Under the pieces are notes generated by a model, which was not told where the DNA came from, made no database searches, and saw nothing but the letters and a program-made list of their open reading frames with translations. This document shows, piece after piece, positions 12,768 through 23,221 of a DNA stretch of 64,000 nucleotides. Source of the DNA: Jacaranda mimosifolia (Eukaryota > Streptophyta > Magnoliopsida > Lamiales > Bignoniaceae). Location: the NCBI GenBank assembly GCA_018894105.1, contig CM032133.1:10058501-10122500 (forward strand), written 5' to 3'. Positions within the stretch are counted from its first letter, which is position 1; each line of letters starts with the position of its first letter. The position numbers were made by a program, and so were the translations under genes.

Positions 12768-14367
12768 TGTCAAGTCCATATTAGTATTAATTTTAATATC
12801 ATGTTTAGGACTTAACAAATAATTTTCTTGTTTAAAAAATTATAATTCCCTTGCTAATTGATAAAAATTTGGAATTACAGGAATATAAGTGGAGAAGCTA
12901 CAAAAGGGGACAAATTGACAAAAGTTGGTGGGAATGTTGATAGGATGACACATCATGATCTAATCAAGGATGTGTAGAAAAGTCTTTTTATTTATTCGAA
13001 TCCTATTCTAAGTAGAAAACTCTTTTAATCAGGTATAGATAGGCCTTTCATACACTTAGTTAGAGAGGTGGATTTTTCTATTGTTGGATACTAGAAGTAT
13101 CGCCAGGGTTCATCGAACAATGTGATATCTTACATCGGGTAAATCCTTAACCCTTCCCCTTCTTACTGAGACTGAAGAATGTTCTCGTGAATTATAGCTA
13201 ATACTGGGTATATAAGTAGTGATTTCAAATCTAGAGGTTAATCGTACTCTGGCAACTTTACGTAAGGCAGAGTTTGGTTTTTTGGGGGTGATAGTGGAAA
13301 AGTTGACAAATAAGTCACCCTTACTGCCACTCTACAGAACCGTACATGACATTTTCAACTCATACGGCTCCTCATTCAATTCTTTCAAGTTCATTGGATC
13401 CTTTTTCGCGCTCGAGAATCCCCTCTCTTCTTCCATTCTGTCCCGAAGAGTGACTAGGACCAATTTAGTCACGTTTTCATGTTCCAATTGAACACTTGAG
13501 AATTTGGGATTTAGAGGAGGACAAAGTGGAGATCAGATTCATCTAGGAATAGAGTTTCTTATTCTCTCTTTGATTTTGTTTTTAATTTTGGATTTGAAAC
13601 GATGTTTCATTTTATTCATATTTTGTTTGACAATTCAATCATGAACTAATTCGTTACTCTAGGATTATGATGGATTCTTTTGAATAAATTGATGCATGAT
13701 TTTCTTCCATGAAATTAATAGCGCTTAAGGTTGTTTCTTCTATTGTGTGCTTTTTCTATTTGATTGTCTGATCAACAGTCAAGTGCATCTTTGAACCCTA
13801 AAAGAGTCTTGGAAAAGAAAATCTAGGGATTGATTGACAATAAAAGACCTTAGGATTAATTGTTCAAATTGATGAACTAATTAATTTGTGAGTAGGATAG
13901 AAATATACCTGCTTGCCCTGGGGAGTTAGTTGAGTGGTACAACCTTATTCATAATTTAGTTAATTCACATAGGAATATAGTGAATTGAATAAATTAGGGA
14001 TTTGATTGCGGGTAATTCGGAAGAACCTCGTAATTGCATAAGACTCAAGACTAATAACCTATTATTAATTTCATAGGGAGAAAATTATGTAATCAACTTA
14101 TTTGATTGATGAAATCATAATTCTAGGCTTCTATATCCTGATAGAAATCTTAACCAATACCGTTTTTCTTATTTTCATTAGTTTAGTTTTAATTCTTATT
14201 TAATTGATTTTGTTTGAATAAAACAAGTGTGTGGTAAATTAATAATTAGTAGCGAATAATTTAGCTCCTCATGGGATCGACACTCTTCTCATCATTTTAT
14301 TACTTGTTGCGATACGTGCACTTGCATGTTTGTTTGCATTATTTATCTTTGCACAAAACCATCAACA
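12768..14367 (+). repeat. 5' LTR of Athila-like element 2
   Basis: Begins TGTCAAGTCC and ends ACCATCAACA. It is nearly the same as 19274-20473 except for the plastid-derived block at 13103-13498. Confidence 0.9.
13103..13498 (-). pseudogene. rps12: Plastid DNA insertion: rps12 exon 2 and the 3' part of its trans-spliced intron
   Basis: On the minus strand 13295-13103 translates as [20 protein letters not shown] and later [17 protein letters not shown], then VRYHIVR followed by a stop. This is the second exon of plastid ribosomal protein S12 with several substitutions. Upstream on the same strand (13498-13296) lies the end of the group II intron, with the domain V hairpin (GAGCCGTATGAG at 13370 pairing with CATGTACGGTTC near 13335). 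In plastids exon 1 lies elsewhere and is joined by trans-splicing, so this exon-plus-half-intron arrangement is the plastid one. The block is absent from the matching point of the 3' LTR, so it entered after the retroelement. It is too changed and too short to be functional. Confidence 0.9.
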
Positions 14368-14373
14368 AGTTTT

Positions 14374-14391
14374 TGGTGCTGTTACCGGGGA
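14374..14391 (+). other. Primer binding site of Athila-like element 2 (tRNA-Asp)
   Basis: TGGTGCTGTTACCGGGGA differs at three positions, all transitions, from the complement of the plant tRNA-Asp 3' end. It lies seven bases after the 5' LTR. Confidence 0.85.
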
Positions 14392-14454
14392 GCTAAAATT
14401 ATTTTGTTTATGCTAATATTAATTTTAAGCGCCAAGTTTTAGTTCAATTTTTTT

Positions 14455-14552
14455 TTTACTTATTTATTTATTTATTTATTTATTTATTTTATTTTATCTA
14501 ATTATTTATTTTTATTTTATTTTATTTATTTATTTATTATTTTTAGCAAACG
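14455..14552. repeat. Simple repeat (TTTA)n
   Basis: About 100 bases of imperfect TTTA units between the primer site and gag. No gene. Confidence 0.9.
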
Positions 14553-14566
14553 AGGATACTGCAGAA

Positions 14567-16164
14567 ATGGCAGAGGGGGATGGATATTTGGGGGATTATG
14601 TTATCCCACAAATTCGGGGCTTTCAGACAGGAATCGCTAGACCATATGTTCAGGCTAATAATTTTGAAATCAAGCACGCTCTCATTCAGATGATACAGAG
14701 TTTAGTCCAGTTTAGGGGGTCTCCAACAGAAGATCCAAATGCTCATCTAGCTAATTTTTTGGAGATTTGTGATACCTTCAAATGTAATGGAGTTTCTGAT
14801 GATGCAATCTGATTGAGATTATTTCCATTTTCACTAAAAGATAAAGCAAAGAGTTGGCTATCATCTTTGCCATCGGGAACCATTGCCACTTGGGAGGATT
14901 TAGCCAAGAGATTCTTGGCTAAGTTTTTCCCACCATCACGAATAGTCAAGTTGAGAATGAAATTACATTCTTTGTCCAATTTGATCAGGAAACATTTTAT
15001 GAGGCATGGGAATGATATAAGGAGATGCTCATAAAAGCATGGATTGAAAAAGTGGCTTCAAGTGCAAACATTTTACAATGGATTGACCGCAAAAATAAGA
15101 GGAATAAGATGCTGCAGCAGGAGGTACACTTACGAGGAAAAAGATTGGGGAGATGTTTAAGTTATTTGAAGAGATGGCAACAAATAGTTATTAGTGGCCA
15201 ACTGATAAGTTAACTCAACCAAAGAAAACTGTAGGAATCTGTGAGGTAAATGCTACTACATCTTTGATTGCACAGTTATAAGCTTTAACAAAGAAGATGG
15301 ACATGCTTGCAAGTATCATGACCTAGCCAATGCAGCAAGAAGCTAATTTATTACTTGCAAAATTTGTGGTGATGCACATTTGAGTGATCAGTGTCAGCAT
15401 ACTTTGGAATCAGTGCAGTTTGTTGGGAACTTCAACAGGAATCAAAGTAATCTATACTCAAATACTTATAATCCTGGATGGAGACAACACCCCAATTTTT
15501 CTTGGAGTAATAATCAAGGACAAACTTCAGCACCTAGACCTCCACCACCAGGCTTCCAACAACAAATAAATCCACCAACTCAAGAAAAGAAGCTATCATT
15601 AGAGGAGATGTTTATGCAATTCATGACAAAAACTGAAGCAGCAATTCAGAGTCAATTAGCTTCAATTTGAACATTAGAAACGCAAATAGGCCAGCTAGCC
15701 ACTGCATTGAGTATGAGACAGCAAGGAACTTTGCTAAGTGATACTGAGATAAATCATAAACAAGAAGGCAGAGAACATTGCAATGCTGTTTCTTTGAGGA
15801 ATGGTAGAGAATTGCAAGAATTTCACAAGGTCCCTCCATCTTCAGAGAAATTAGAAGAAGAATCACCACTTGAGAAGGGAAATGATGAGAAGCAGAAAAT
15901 TGAAGAAGTTGATCCTATCAGACCACCTCCACCCTTTCCTCAAAGGCTTAAGAAGCAAAAGTTAGACAATTAATTTCAACAATTGTTAGAGGTTTTCAAG
16001 AAACTCAACATAAATAATCCATTTGTTGAAGCCTTAGAACAAATGCCTAGTTATGTAAAATTCATGAAAGCAATTTTATCTAAGAAAAGGTGTTTGAGTG
16101 AATTTGAAATAGTGGCTCTCACAATGCAATGCAATCATCTAAAAGAAGTTACCTCCAAAGCTTA
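14567..16164 (+). pseudogene. gag: Athila-like gag, broken
   Basis: This is the structural capsid precursor of the retroelement. It starts with MAEGDGYLGDYVIPQIRG. Typical Athila gag segments follow: YVQANNFEIKHALIQMIQS, EDPNAHLANFLEICDTF, LRLFPFSLKDKAKSWLSSLP and WEDLAKRFLAKFFPP. A CCHC-type knuckle (CKICGDAHLSDQC, near 15365) and a proline-rich part come next. The reading is interrupted by TGA at 14810-14812, TGA at 15668-15670 and TAA at 15971-15973, all plausibly C-to-T changes of arginine or glutamine codons, and by frameshifts near 15020 and 15200. The last part, FVEALEQMPSYVKFMKAIL, leads into protease. Confidence 0.85.
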
Positions 16165-16690
16165 AGGATCCTCGGAGTTTCACCATACCATGCAAAATTG
16201 GTACTAAATTTTCTGGACGGGCACTTTGTGATTTGGGAGCAAGCATAAATTTAATGCCACATTCCATCTACCAATGACTTAGATTAGGAGAGATCAAGCC
16301 AACTAGTGTAACCTTACAACTTGCGGATAGAACATTCAAGTATCCTAAGGGAATAATTGAAGATGTATTAGTGAAAGTTGATAAATTTATTTTCCATGCA
16401 AATTTTATTGTGTTAGACATGGAAGAGGATACTGAAGTTCCGGTCATCCTTGGGAGACCATTCTTGGCCACAGGTAGGACTATCATAGATGTGCAAAAAG
16501 GTGAACTAACCATGAGAGTCCAAGATGAAAAGGTAACTTTTAATGTGTTTAAAGCATTTGCTTTTTCTAAGGACATTGACAAGTGTTTTGCAGTTGGTGT
16601 GGTAAATAAAAAAGTCAAGTCACATAAAGGAGAGACTGAATATAGGAGTAATCGCAAAATTTTGAAAGACTTATTAGAGCCAGGTGAACA
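16147..16690 (+). pseudogene. Athila-like aspartic protease
   Basis: A retroviral-type aspartic protease that would cut the gag-pol precursor. The catalytic segment reads ALCDLGASINLMP near 16225, the DLGAS form usual in Athila rather than DTGAS. The flap and C-terminal region follow, with VPVILGRPFLATGRTIIDV (about 16437-16495). A stop lies at 16274 and the start is frameshifted relative to gag. After about 16690 the frame runs straight into an integrase tail, so pol is missing. Confidence 0.8.
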
Positions 16691-16860
16691 TGGACTATTC
16701 TATGGCTCCTGTTTTAAGTGGTTATTAGGAAAACTAAGATCATGATGGTTGGGGTTATTTCGCATAATTGAAATCTTTCCACATGGAATGATGGAGTTGG
16801 AAGAAATTGGTTCAAGAAGGCGGTTTAAGGCGAATAGGAAAAGAATCAAACACTATTGAA
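16691..16860 (+). pseudogene. Integrase C-terminal tail left after pol deletion
   Basis: In the protease frame, KWLLGKLRS is followed by TGA (16743-16745, probably from CGA) and then FRIIEIFPHGMMELEE, FKANRKRIKHY and a stop near 16857. This matches the end of Athila integrase. RT, RNase H and the integrase core are therefore deleted, with a junction near 16690 that keeps the frame. Confidence 0.75.
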
Positions 16861-17280
16861 AAAGTAAGTTGATCATCAACAATCTACAACCACCTTAATC
16901 AACATCAAGTGAAGCCAGAAAGTCAAGCTGAAGACTGTAAATCAAGTGCTTATTGGGAGGCAACCCAAGTTTTTAATTATTTTATTTATTTATTTTTAGT
17001 ATTTTTTTTATTATTTATTTGTTATTTGATTTTTTCTTTTTTATTGAAAAAAAAAAGGCAGCAGTGGCTTGAGTGCCGAGGTGCAAGAAATTTGCGCCCC
17101 GACGCCAAGGCGTGAATTTTCATGCCTTGGGAGCTGTATTCCAGTGATGCTTGCGCCTTGGCGCACAATTGAAAAAAAAAATTTGAAAGTCAAAATTAGG
17201 GCAACCAATTTTGACTGCCCCATTATAAACCCCCCCACCCCCCATCAGCCAGCCCCACCCCACCCATACCATCTCTCTTT

Positions 17281-17412
17281 GAGATATACATATATATATA
17301 TATATATTTATTTTTCTTTTCTTTTTCTCTTTTCCTTTTCCTTTTCCTTTTCCTTTTCCTTTTCCATTTTTCTATTTTCTATTTTCTTTTTCTTTTCTCT
17401 TCTTTTTTTTTT
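17281..17412. repeat. Simple repeats: (AT)n then (TTCCTT)n and T-rich tract
   Basis: 17286-17307 is an AT run. 17310-17412 is pyrimidine-only and built mostly of TTTTCC units. Confidence 0.9.
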
Positions 17413-17784
17413 TTTTCTTTCTCTCTACATTAATCTTCTTTTTCTCAAACAAACCCACCTACACCACCATTCTCATCACTTCCTTTTTAGCTTATTTTAG
17501 ATATATTAGTGTTTTAAATTGATTTGAATTTTTATATATTTATTAGTTAATAAAGGCCTATTTTATTGATTTGAGAGTTTGGAATTAGTTAGATTATTTT
17601 TTGAATAATTTTAATTTAATGGCTATTATATAAGATTATTCAATAAATAATTGATTGATTATTGAGGTGAAGTGATGGATATTTGGATGCAAATTGAATT
17701 AAATTTTTGGATGTTGATTTATTGATTGGAATTTCTTGATTTTTTTTAGGTATTATTGGGAATAATTTTATTTGGAATTAATTC

Positions 17785-17862
17785 TCACCACAACCATATC
17801 CTTACATTGTTGTTGCAATTCCACCTCCGGAGGCTAAGGAAGATGATGACACCAATGATTAA
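17785..17862 (+). pseudogene. C-terminal remnant of the Athila env-like ORF
   Basis: The frame SPQPYPYIVVAIPPPEAKED ends in an acidic tail and TAA at 17860-17862. It matches the end of the env-like pseudogene of element 1 (1745-1815, minus). The rest of that ORF is missing here. Confidence 0.6.
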
Positions 17863-19273
17863 TCAGGGAGTAACTTTTTTTTTCCTTCTCTTTATTTTAC
17901 TTTATCTTTATTTTTGTTAATTTTTTTTCCATATTAGTGTTTCTTATTTTCTTGCTTTCTCTTTCATGTTAGTATTAGTACTTTGAGGGAAAAGTACCTC
18001 TCAAGTTTGGGGGTGCTTTGCACATCAATTTTTAGTCCTTTGTGTTCTTTTATTTTCTGTTGTTTTGATTTTGATTAGGGTTCAGTAATTGAGTCGATGT
18101 CTTGCATGTACACAAATTAATCTTCTTGAATCAATGAAGATATTACTCCTTTAATTTTATATTTCGTGAAAAATTATACTTGTGTGATGATGGAACTATA
18201 CACTTTGAGTAGAAACAATGCTAGGATGACATCCCCTATTTTTGAGCACTCCCTTTCTCACTTTTAGTTATTGGTTAATTTAGAAGACATTTATGCATGA
18301 GTTACATAGGTAATACTTTAAACTCTAGAATTTGTTTGATTCCCTATCAAAGCGAAATCCTAGAAAACACTTAATTAAAAGAAATGACTTAGGCCATTTT
18401 TGACCCGTTTGAGCCTTTCAAGCCTACCAAATGATATTATATCCTTTGAGTCCCTTGTTGAGCCTATTTTTAAAATATTCTTTTCATTTGTCAACTAACT
18501 CAACAGTCAGCCTAAACACATGGTCCCACTAGAGAAATCCCACAATTACTTGTTATATCTATTTGAACTTCTTATGAAGATGGGAACAAATAGTATAATG
18601 CCCATGAGTTTGATTTTCTTCCTCCCAAAAAAAAAAATGGAAAAATGGAAAATGGCCATGGTTAGATAAGGCCACATGCAAAATGGAAAAAGCAAGCAAA
18701 ACAAAAAAAAATGCATAGTGGCATGAGCACCAAAAAAAATATATATTCTGAAAAAGGGAGAAAGAAAGAGATTGAGAAGTACTGTTCAACAAGTTTGGGG
18801 GAGAATTAAGAGGTGATGATGAACAAGTGATGTGGGTATTAAGCCAGTGTTATCCATATTTTTCCTACCTTTACCCAAGCCTACATTACAAGCTATGAAA
18901 GTCCTAAATGATCCTTTGTTGAGTGTATTCTACATTAGTGGAGATAGAGATGAAAAGCAAACTTATGGAGTATTAAAGTAGAGTCTTGTACTTGTACATA
19001 AATTAATTCGAATTGCCATTAACTACTTGTAGAGAAAGCACACACATACACGGGTTATTCATTTGAACATTATATCTGCTTATTTGTGCATAGTGAAATT
19101 AGATCGTAATTGTGGCTGACTACGAGCATAGCTTTGAAGTAGTTCCGAGAGTAACAAAAAGAAGTGATGTTTTTGTATATGCATTTTTGTGTTGATTTAT
19201 TTTTCTTTGAGTGTTCTTGAGCTTTTTCTTTGCTTTGCTCGAGGGCGAGCAACATATCAAGTTTGGGGGTATT
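17863..19273 (+). other. 3' noncoding region and polypurine tract of Athila-like element 2
   Basis: No gene is seen. The tract GTTTGGGGGT (19261-19270) lies three bases before the 3' LTR and would prime plus-strand synthesis. It is preceded by CGAGGGCGAGCAAC, a common neighbour of this tract in plant gypsy elements. Similar G-rich words at 18006-18013 and 18790-18797 are not next to an LTR. Confidence 0.75.
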
Positions 19274-20473
19274 TGTTAAGTCCATATTAGTATTAATTTT
19301 AATATCATGTTTAGGACTTAACAAATAATTTTCTTGTTTAAAAATTATAATTCCCTTGCTAATTGATAAAATTTTGGAATTACAAGAATATAAGTGGAGA
19401 AGCTACAAAAGGGGACAAATTGACAAAAGTAGGTGGGAATGCTGACAGGATGACACTTCATGATCTAATCAAGGATGGGCAGAGAAGTCTTTTTATTTAT
19501 TCGAATCCTATTCTAATTAGAAGACTCTTTTAATCAGTTATAAATAGGCTTTCATACACTTAGAAAGGCGGATTTTTCTATTGTTGGATATCAGAAGTAT
19601 CGCGAGAATTCGCGATTCAGAGGAGGACAAAGTGGAGATCAGATTTATCTAGGAATAGAATTTCTTCTTCTCCCTTTGATTTTGTTTTTAATTTTGGATT
19701 TGAAACGATGTTTCATTTTATTCATGTTTTGTTTGACAATTCAATCATGAACTAATTCGTTACTCTAGGATTATGATGGATTCTTTTGAATAAATTGATG
19801 CATGATTTTCTTCCATGAAATTAATAGCGCTTAAGGTTATTTTTTCTATTGTGTGCTTTTTCTATTTGATTGCCTGATCAACAGTCAAGTGCATCTTTGA
19901 ACCTTAGAGGAGTCTTGGAAAAGAAAATCTAGGGATTGATTGACAATAGAAGACATTAGGATTAATTGTTCAAATTGATGAACTAATTAATTTGTGAGTA
20001 GGATAGGAATATACCTGCTTGCCCTGGGGAGTTAGTTGAGTGGTACAACCTTATTCATAATTTAGTTAATTCACATAGGAATATAGTGAATTGAATAAAT
20101 TAGGGATTTGATTGCGGGTAATTCGGAAGAACCTCGTAATTGCATAAGACTCAAGACTAATAACCTGTTATTAATTTCATAAGGAGAAAATTATGTAATC
20201 AACTTACTTGATTGATGAAATCATAATTCTAGGCTTCTATATCCTGATAGAAATCTTAATCAGTACCATTTTTCTTATTTTCATTAGTTTAGTTTTAATT
20301 CTTATTTAATTGATTTTGTTTGAATAAAACAAGTGTGTGGTAAATTAATAATTAGTAGCGAATAATTTAGTTTCTTGTGGGATCGACACTATTCTCATCA
20401 TTTTATTACTTGTTGTGACATGTGCACTTGCGTATTTGTTTGCATTATTTATCTTTGCACAAAACCATGAACA
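19274..20473 (+). repeat. 3' LTR of Athila-like element 2
   Basis: Begins TGTTAAGTCC and ends ACCATGAACA; 1200 bp. It lacks the plastid-derived block seen in the 5' LTR. Confidence 0.9.
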
Positions 20474-21034
20474 ACAATCGGGCTTTAATTTCCCAACGAT
20501 TCTGCTAGTACTTTTACATGTTTTGGTATGAGATTGTTCGCAGCAACGAGATGAATATGTCTATCATTTAGTTTCGGGCTTCATGGTCGTTCTCCAGCGA
20601 TTCACTGGTGGGGTGGGTGTGGGGTTGATTTTGGAGATTAGGCGAACTTTTGTCCTCAATTGTATATATGTAAAACATTTTTCAGCTTTCTTTTTTTGAT
20701 CCCCAAAACTTCTGACCGACTTCAAGTTCACTCCTAAAAGTTTCAACTGCCTTCATTTTGGTCTCTAGCCTTCAATTAGGTCCTCCAACTTTTGTTTCTT
20801 ACATATTGACCCCTAATATTTCCATTCTTGGGCAATCAAGTCCAAATTCAATTATTTTAAAGTCCTCCAACTTTTAACTTCCCCATAGTAAACCCCTAAA
20901 CTTCATAATTTTATGCAATCAAGTCCTTTTCTTATTTAAGATTAAATCCTTCAATTCCCAATATTTCTACCTAAACTATAATTAAATTAATTGTAATCAA
21001 CTTAAATTGATACTCCAAAATTCAGGGTGTTACA

Positions 21035-22133
21035 AAAACACTTTCTTTTCCATTTTTTTCCTTTTTTATGTTTTTTTTCTTCAATTTTCTGCTTATTTAT
21101 TAATTAGTTAACCTAATCAAATTAGTTTAAATATATTTTTTACTTTTATATATTATTAAGTATGTAATGTAAAATATATATTTTCCAAATGATTAACTTT
21201 TTAGTCGTTTTATTTATTTAAATTCACTAATTATATTGTTCAAAGTAATAAAAATTATTTAAATTATATTATTAGGATGATATTTTTAGATTTTATTTTT
21301 ATCTAGGGAATTTTTTATTTAATTTATAAATTTAACTATATTATTTTAATTTATAAATAAATTTAATTATATTATTTTAATATTATAACTATGTAATTCA
21401 AAATTATGAAATTGTGCATCTAAATAATAGATTCTATTCTAATTTTTATTTAATTTTTACCTATTTTGTCTTAATTAATAAAAGTTTCAACTTAATTTAA
21501 TTAAATTATTTTAGATATATTTATTATCTTAATATTATTGAGTATGTAATTTAAAACTATAAAATGATATTAATTAAGAGATTAATTTAATTTTAATTTT
21601 AATTTTTTTACTTATTTTATTTTTAAATTAATAATAATTAAATTAAATTTAACTAAATTACTTTAGATATGTTTGATTTTAATTTATATATTTTAATTCA
21701 ATGTGAATTTAAAGATTATTCAATATTTAAGAAATTTTATTAATAGGACAATATATTTAAATTTATTATAAATAATTTAGGTAACGTTGAAATTAGTTAC
21801 TCTATGAAAAATATTACAAATAGGTTAAGGGAAATTTTGTCTAAAAAATAATTGAAATAATTTTTGAGGATATTTTTGAATTTCACATAAATTTTTGGAT
21901 GATTGTAATAAATTTGTTAATGAGGAATAATGATTTTCAAAAATGTTAGACAAAACAAAATATTAGGGCATTATTATAATTTCTTTGAATTTATTGTGAA
22001 TAAGTCAAATCTTTTGGGGGGATTATATAATTAACCCAAATAAAAAGGGACCAAAGTGCAATTTTTCCAAATAAACCATCAAAAAATTGAGAGAAATTTT
22101 GATTATGTCCCAAAAGTGCCAAAAAATTGAGAA
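21035..22133. other. AT-rich interior of the MULE-like element
   Basis: No ORF or RNA gene is seen. A second inner copy of the end motif lies near 22050 (CAAAGTGCAATTTTTCC). Confidence 0.5.
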
Positions 22134-22210
22134 TTTTGGTCCTATAAGTATTAGTTTGGGATCAAAAGTGCAAATTCTCCTATTCAATGGGACAAAAGTG
22201 CATTTTTTCC

Positions 22211-23221
22211 AAAAAAAAAAAATAAGAAGAAGTTATTGATTAAGTTATCTATCAGGATATGGAAGCCTACAATTATGACTTCATCAATCAAATTAGTTGA
22301 TTATTTTATTTCCTTCATATGACATTAACAACAAATTATTAGTTTTGAGTCTTATGCAATTGTGGGGTTCTTCTCGTAATCAAATACTTAATTTATTCAA
22401 TTATCTATATTCCTACGTCAATTTACTAAATTATGACTGGGGTTGTACCACTTAATTAACTACTTAAAGTAAGCAGGTATATTCTTATCTTGCTTATAAA
22501 TTAATTAATTTATTTCTCTACTTGAATAATTAAACCTAGGTTTTTTTTATTGTTGATCAATTCCTAAAGTTTCTTTTCCATGATTCCTCTAGGGTTTAGA
22601 GGTGCACTTGACTATTGATTAAACAATCAAATTGAAAAGTACACAATAGAAGAAATCATTTAAAATACTACTAATTTCATGGAAGAAATATGTATCAATG
22701 TATTCAAAAGAATCTATCATAATTTTAGACTAACGAATTAGTTTATTATTAAATTGTCAAATGACATATGAATAAAACTAGTCATCATATAAAATACATG
22801 ATTAAAAAGAAAATCAAATGATGAACAAGAAATTCTATTTTTTTCTGAATCTGATCTCTGCCTTTTCTCCTTTGAACCCTAAATTCTTGCAAAACTTCTA
22901 ATCTTCAATTTAGATAATCAAAATCGAAACTCCTAACTAAATATTTGAAAGGCCTATTTATACTATGTAACAAAGTCTTCTAAAATAAATAGGTAAGTAG
23001 AATAAATTAAAAACTCTTTTACCCGTCCTTAATTAAATCACAAATAATCATGTCAAAGTTCCACCAGCTTGTGCCAAATTGTCCCTTTTTGCAACTTCTG
23101 AACTCATGTTCCTGAAATTTCAAATCAACGATTACAAGAGGAATTATGATTTTTAAGCTAGAAAATTACTTGATTAAAGTCTCAATTTGACATTAAAATA
23201 AATAATAATAAGGACTTAACA
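22211..23221 (-). repeat. 5' LTR of Athila-like element 1, outer part
   Basis: The reverse complement aligns with the Athila-like LTR from its start (TGTTAAGTCCTTATTATTAT at 23221) to the point matching about 14170. Together with 8988-9177 it makes an LTR of about 1.2 kb. Confidence 0.85.

Larger units (their letters stand above)
12768..20473 (+). mobile_element. Athila-like element 2, non-autonomous, complete LTRs
   Basis: Two similar LTRs (12768-14367 and 19274-20473) start TGT(C/T)AAGTCCATATTAG and end AACA. Inside are a tRNA-Asp-type primer site, gag and protease with stops, a short integrase tail, a long 3' noncoding region and a polypurine tract. RT, RNase H and most of integrase are missing, so the copy depended on proteins made elsewhere. 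Flanks are ACACT and ACAAT, a 5 bp duplication with one change. It is inserted in solo LTR copy A in the opposite orientation. The 5' LTR is 1600 bp because of a plastid DNA insertion; without it, it is about 1204 bp, against 1200 bp for the 3' LTR. Confidence 0.9.
9260..21034 (-). mobile_element. Solo LTR, TGTAACACCC family, copy A, about 4.07 kb, split by Athila-like element 2
   Basis: The plus strand begins TGTAACGCCCTCACTCGGGA and ends GGGTGTTACA, so the ends are inverted repeats. Flanks are AAAAT and AAAAC, a 5 bp duplication with one change. The outer 75 bases at the left match the reverse complement of the end of the solo LTR at 53270-53345, and the other end matches its start at 50278, so this copy is on the minus strand. 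No coding region of a retroelement is attached. GC-rich stretches such as 12420-12770 look like gene sequence but have counterparts in the other LTR copies. Athila-like element 2 is inserted at 12768. Confidence 0.75.
9178..22210. mobile_element. MULE-like terminal inverted repeat element, about 1.26 kb, split by a nested insertion
   Basis: Left arm 9178-9259 and right arm about 22134-22210 are inverted copies. The left reads TGCACTTTTGG, then GAATTTGCACTTT and CCCAAACTAACACTTA; the right gives the same words on the minus strand. The outer end is about GGAAAAAATGCACTTTT. Insertion into an A-rich tract hides the target duplication. The interior (21035-22133) is very AT-rich and shows no transposase, so the element is non-autonomous. 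A solo LTR was inserted at 9260, inside or at the edge of the left arm. Assignment to the Mutator-like superfamily rests on the long inverted repeats and the G-start end only. Confidence 0.6.
1..23221 (-). mobile_element. Athila-like Ty3/gypsy element 1, decayed, with nested insertions
   Basis: Read on the minus strand the order is 5' LTR (23221 down to 8988, interrupted), primer binding site, pol remnant, 3' region with an env-like pseudogene, and 3' LTR (416 to 1, cut by the window edge). The LTR parts match the complete LTRs of the second Athila-like element at 12768-20473, and pol carries Athila-type RT and integrase motifs. No gag or protease is seen between the primer site and RT, so that part is deleted. 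A solo LTR (4388-6589) sits in the interior, and a stack of insertions (9178-22210) sits in the 5' LTR. Without the stack the 5' LTR is about 1.2 kb, the same as in the second element. The target duplication cannot be checked because the 3' end lies outside the window. Confidence 0.85.

Noticed and set aside
13103..13295. Functional rps12 gene
   Set aside because: Only one exon is present, with many substitutions and a stop in place of a conserved glycine.
17069..17500. 143-codon ORF
   Set aside because: Its second half is the translation of the AT and TTTTCC simple repeats; the first half crosses the noncoding region of Athila-like element 2.
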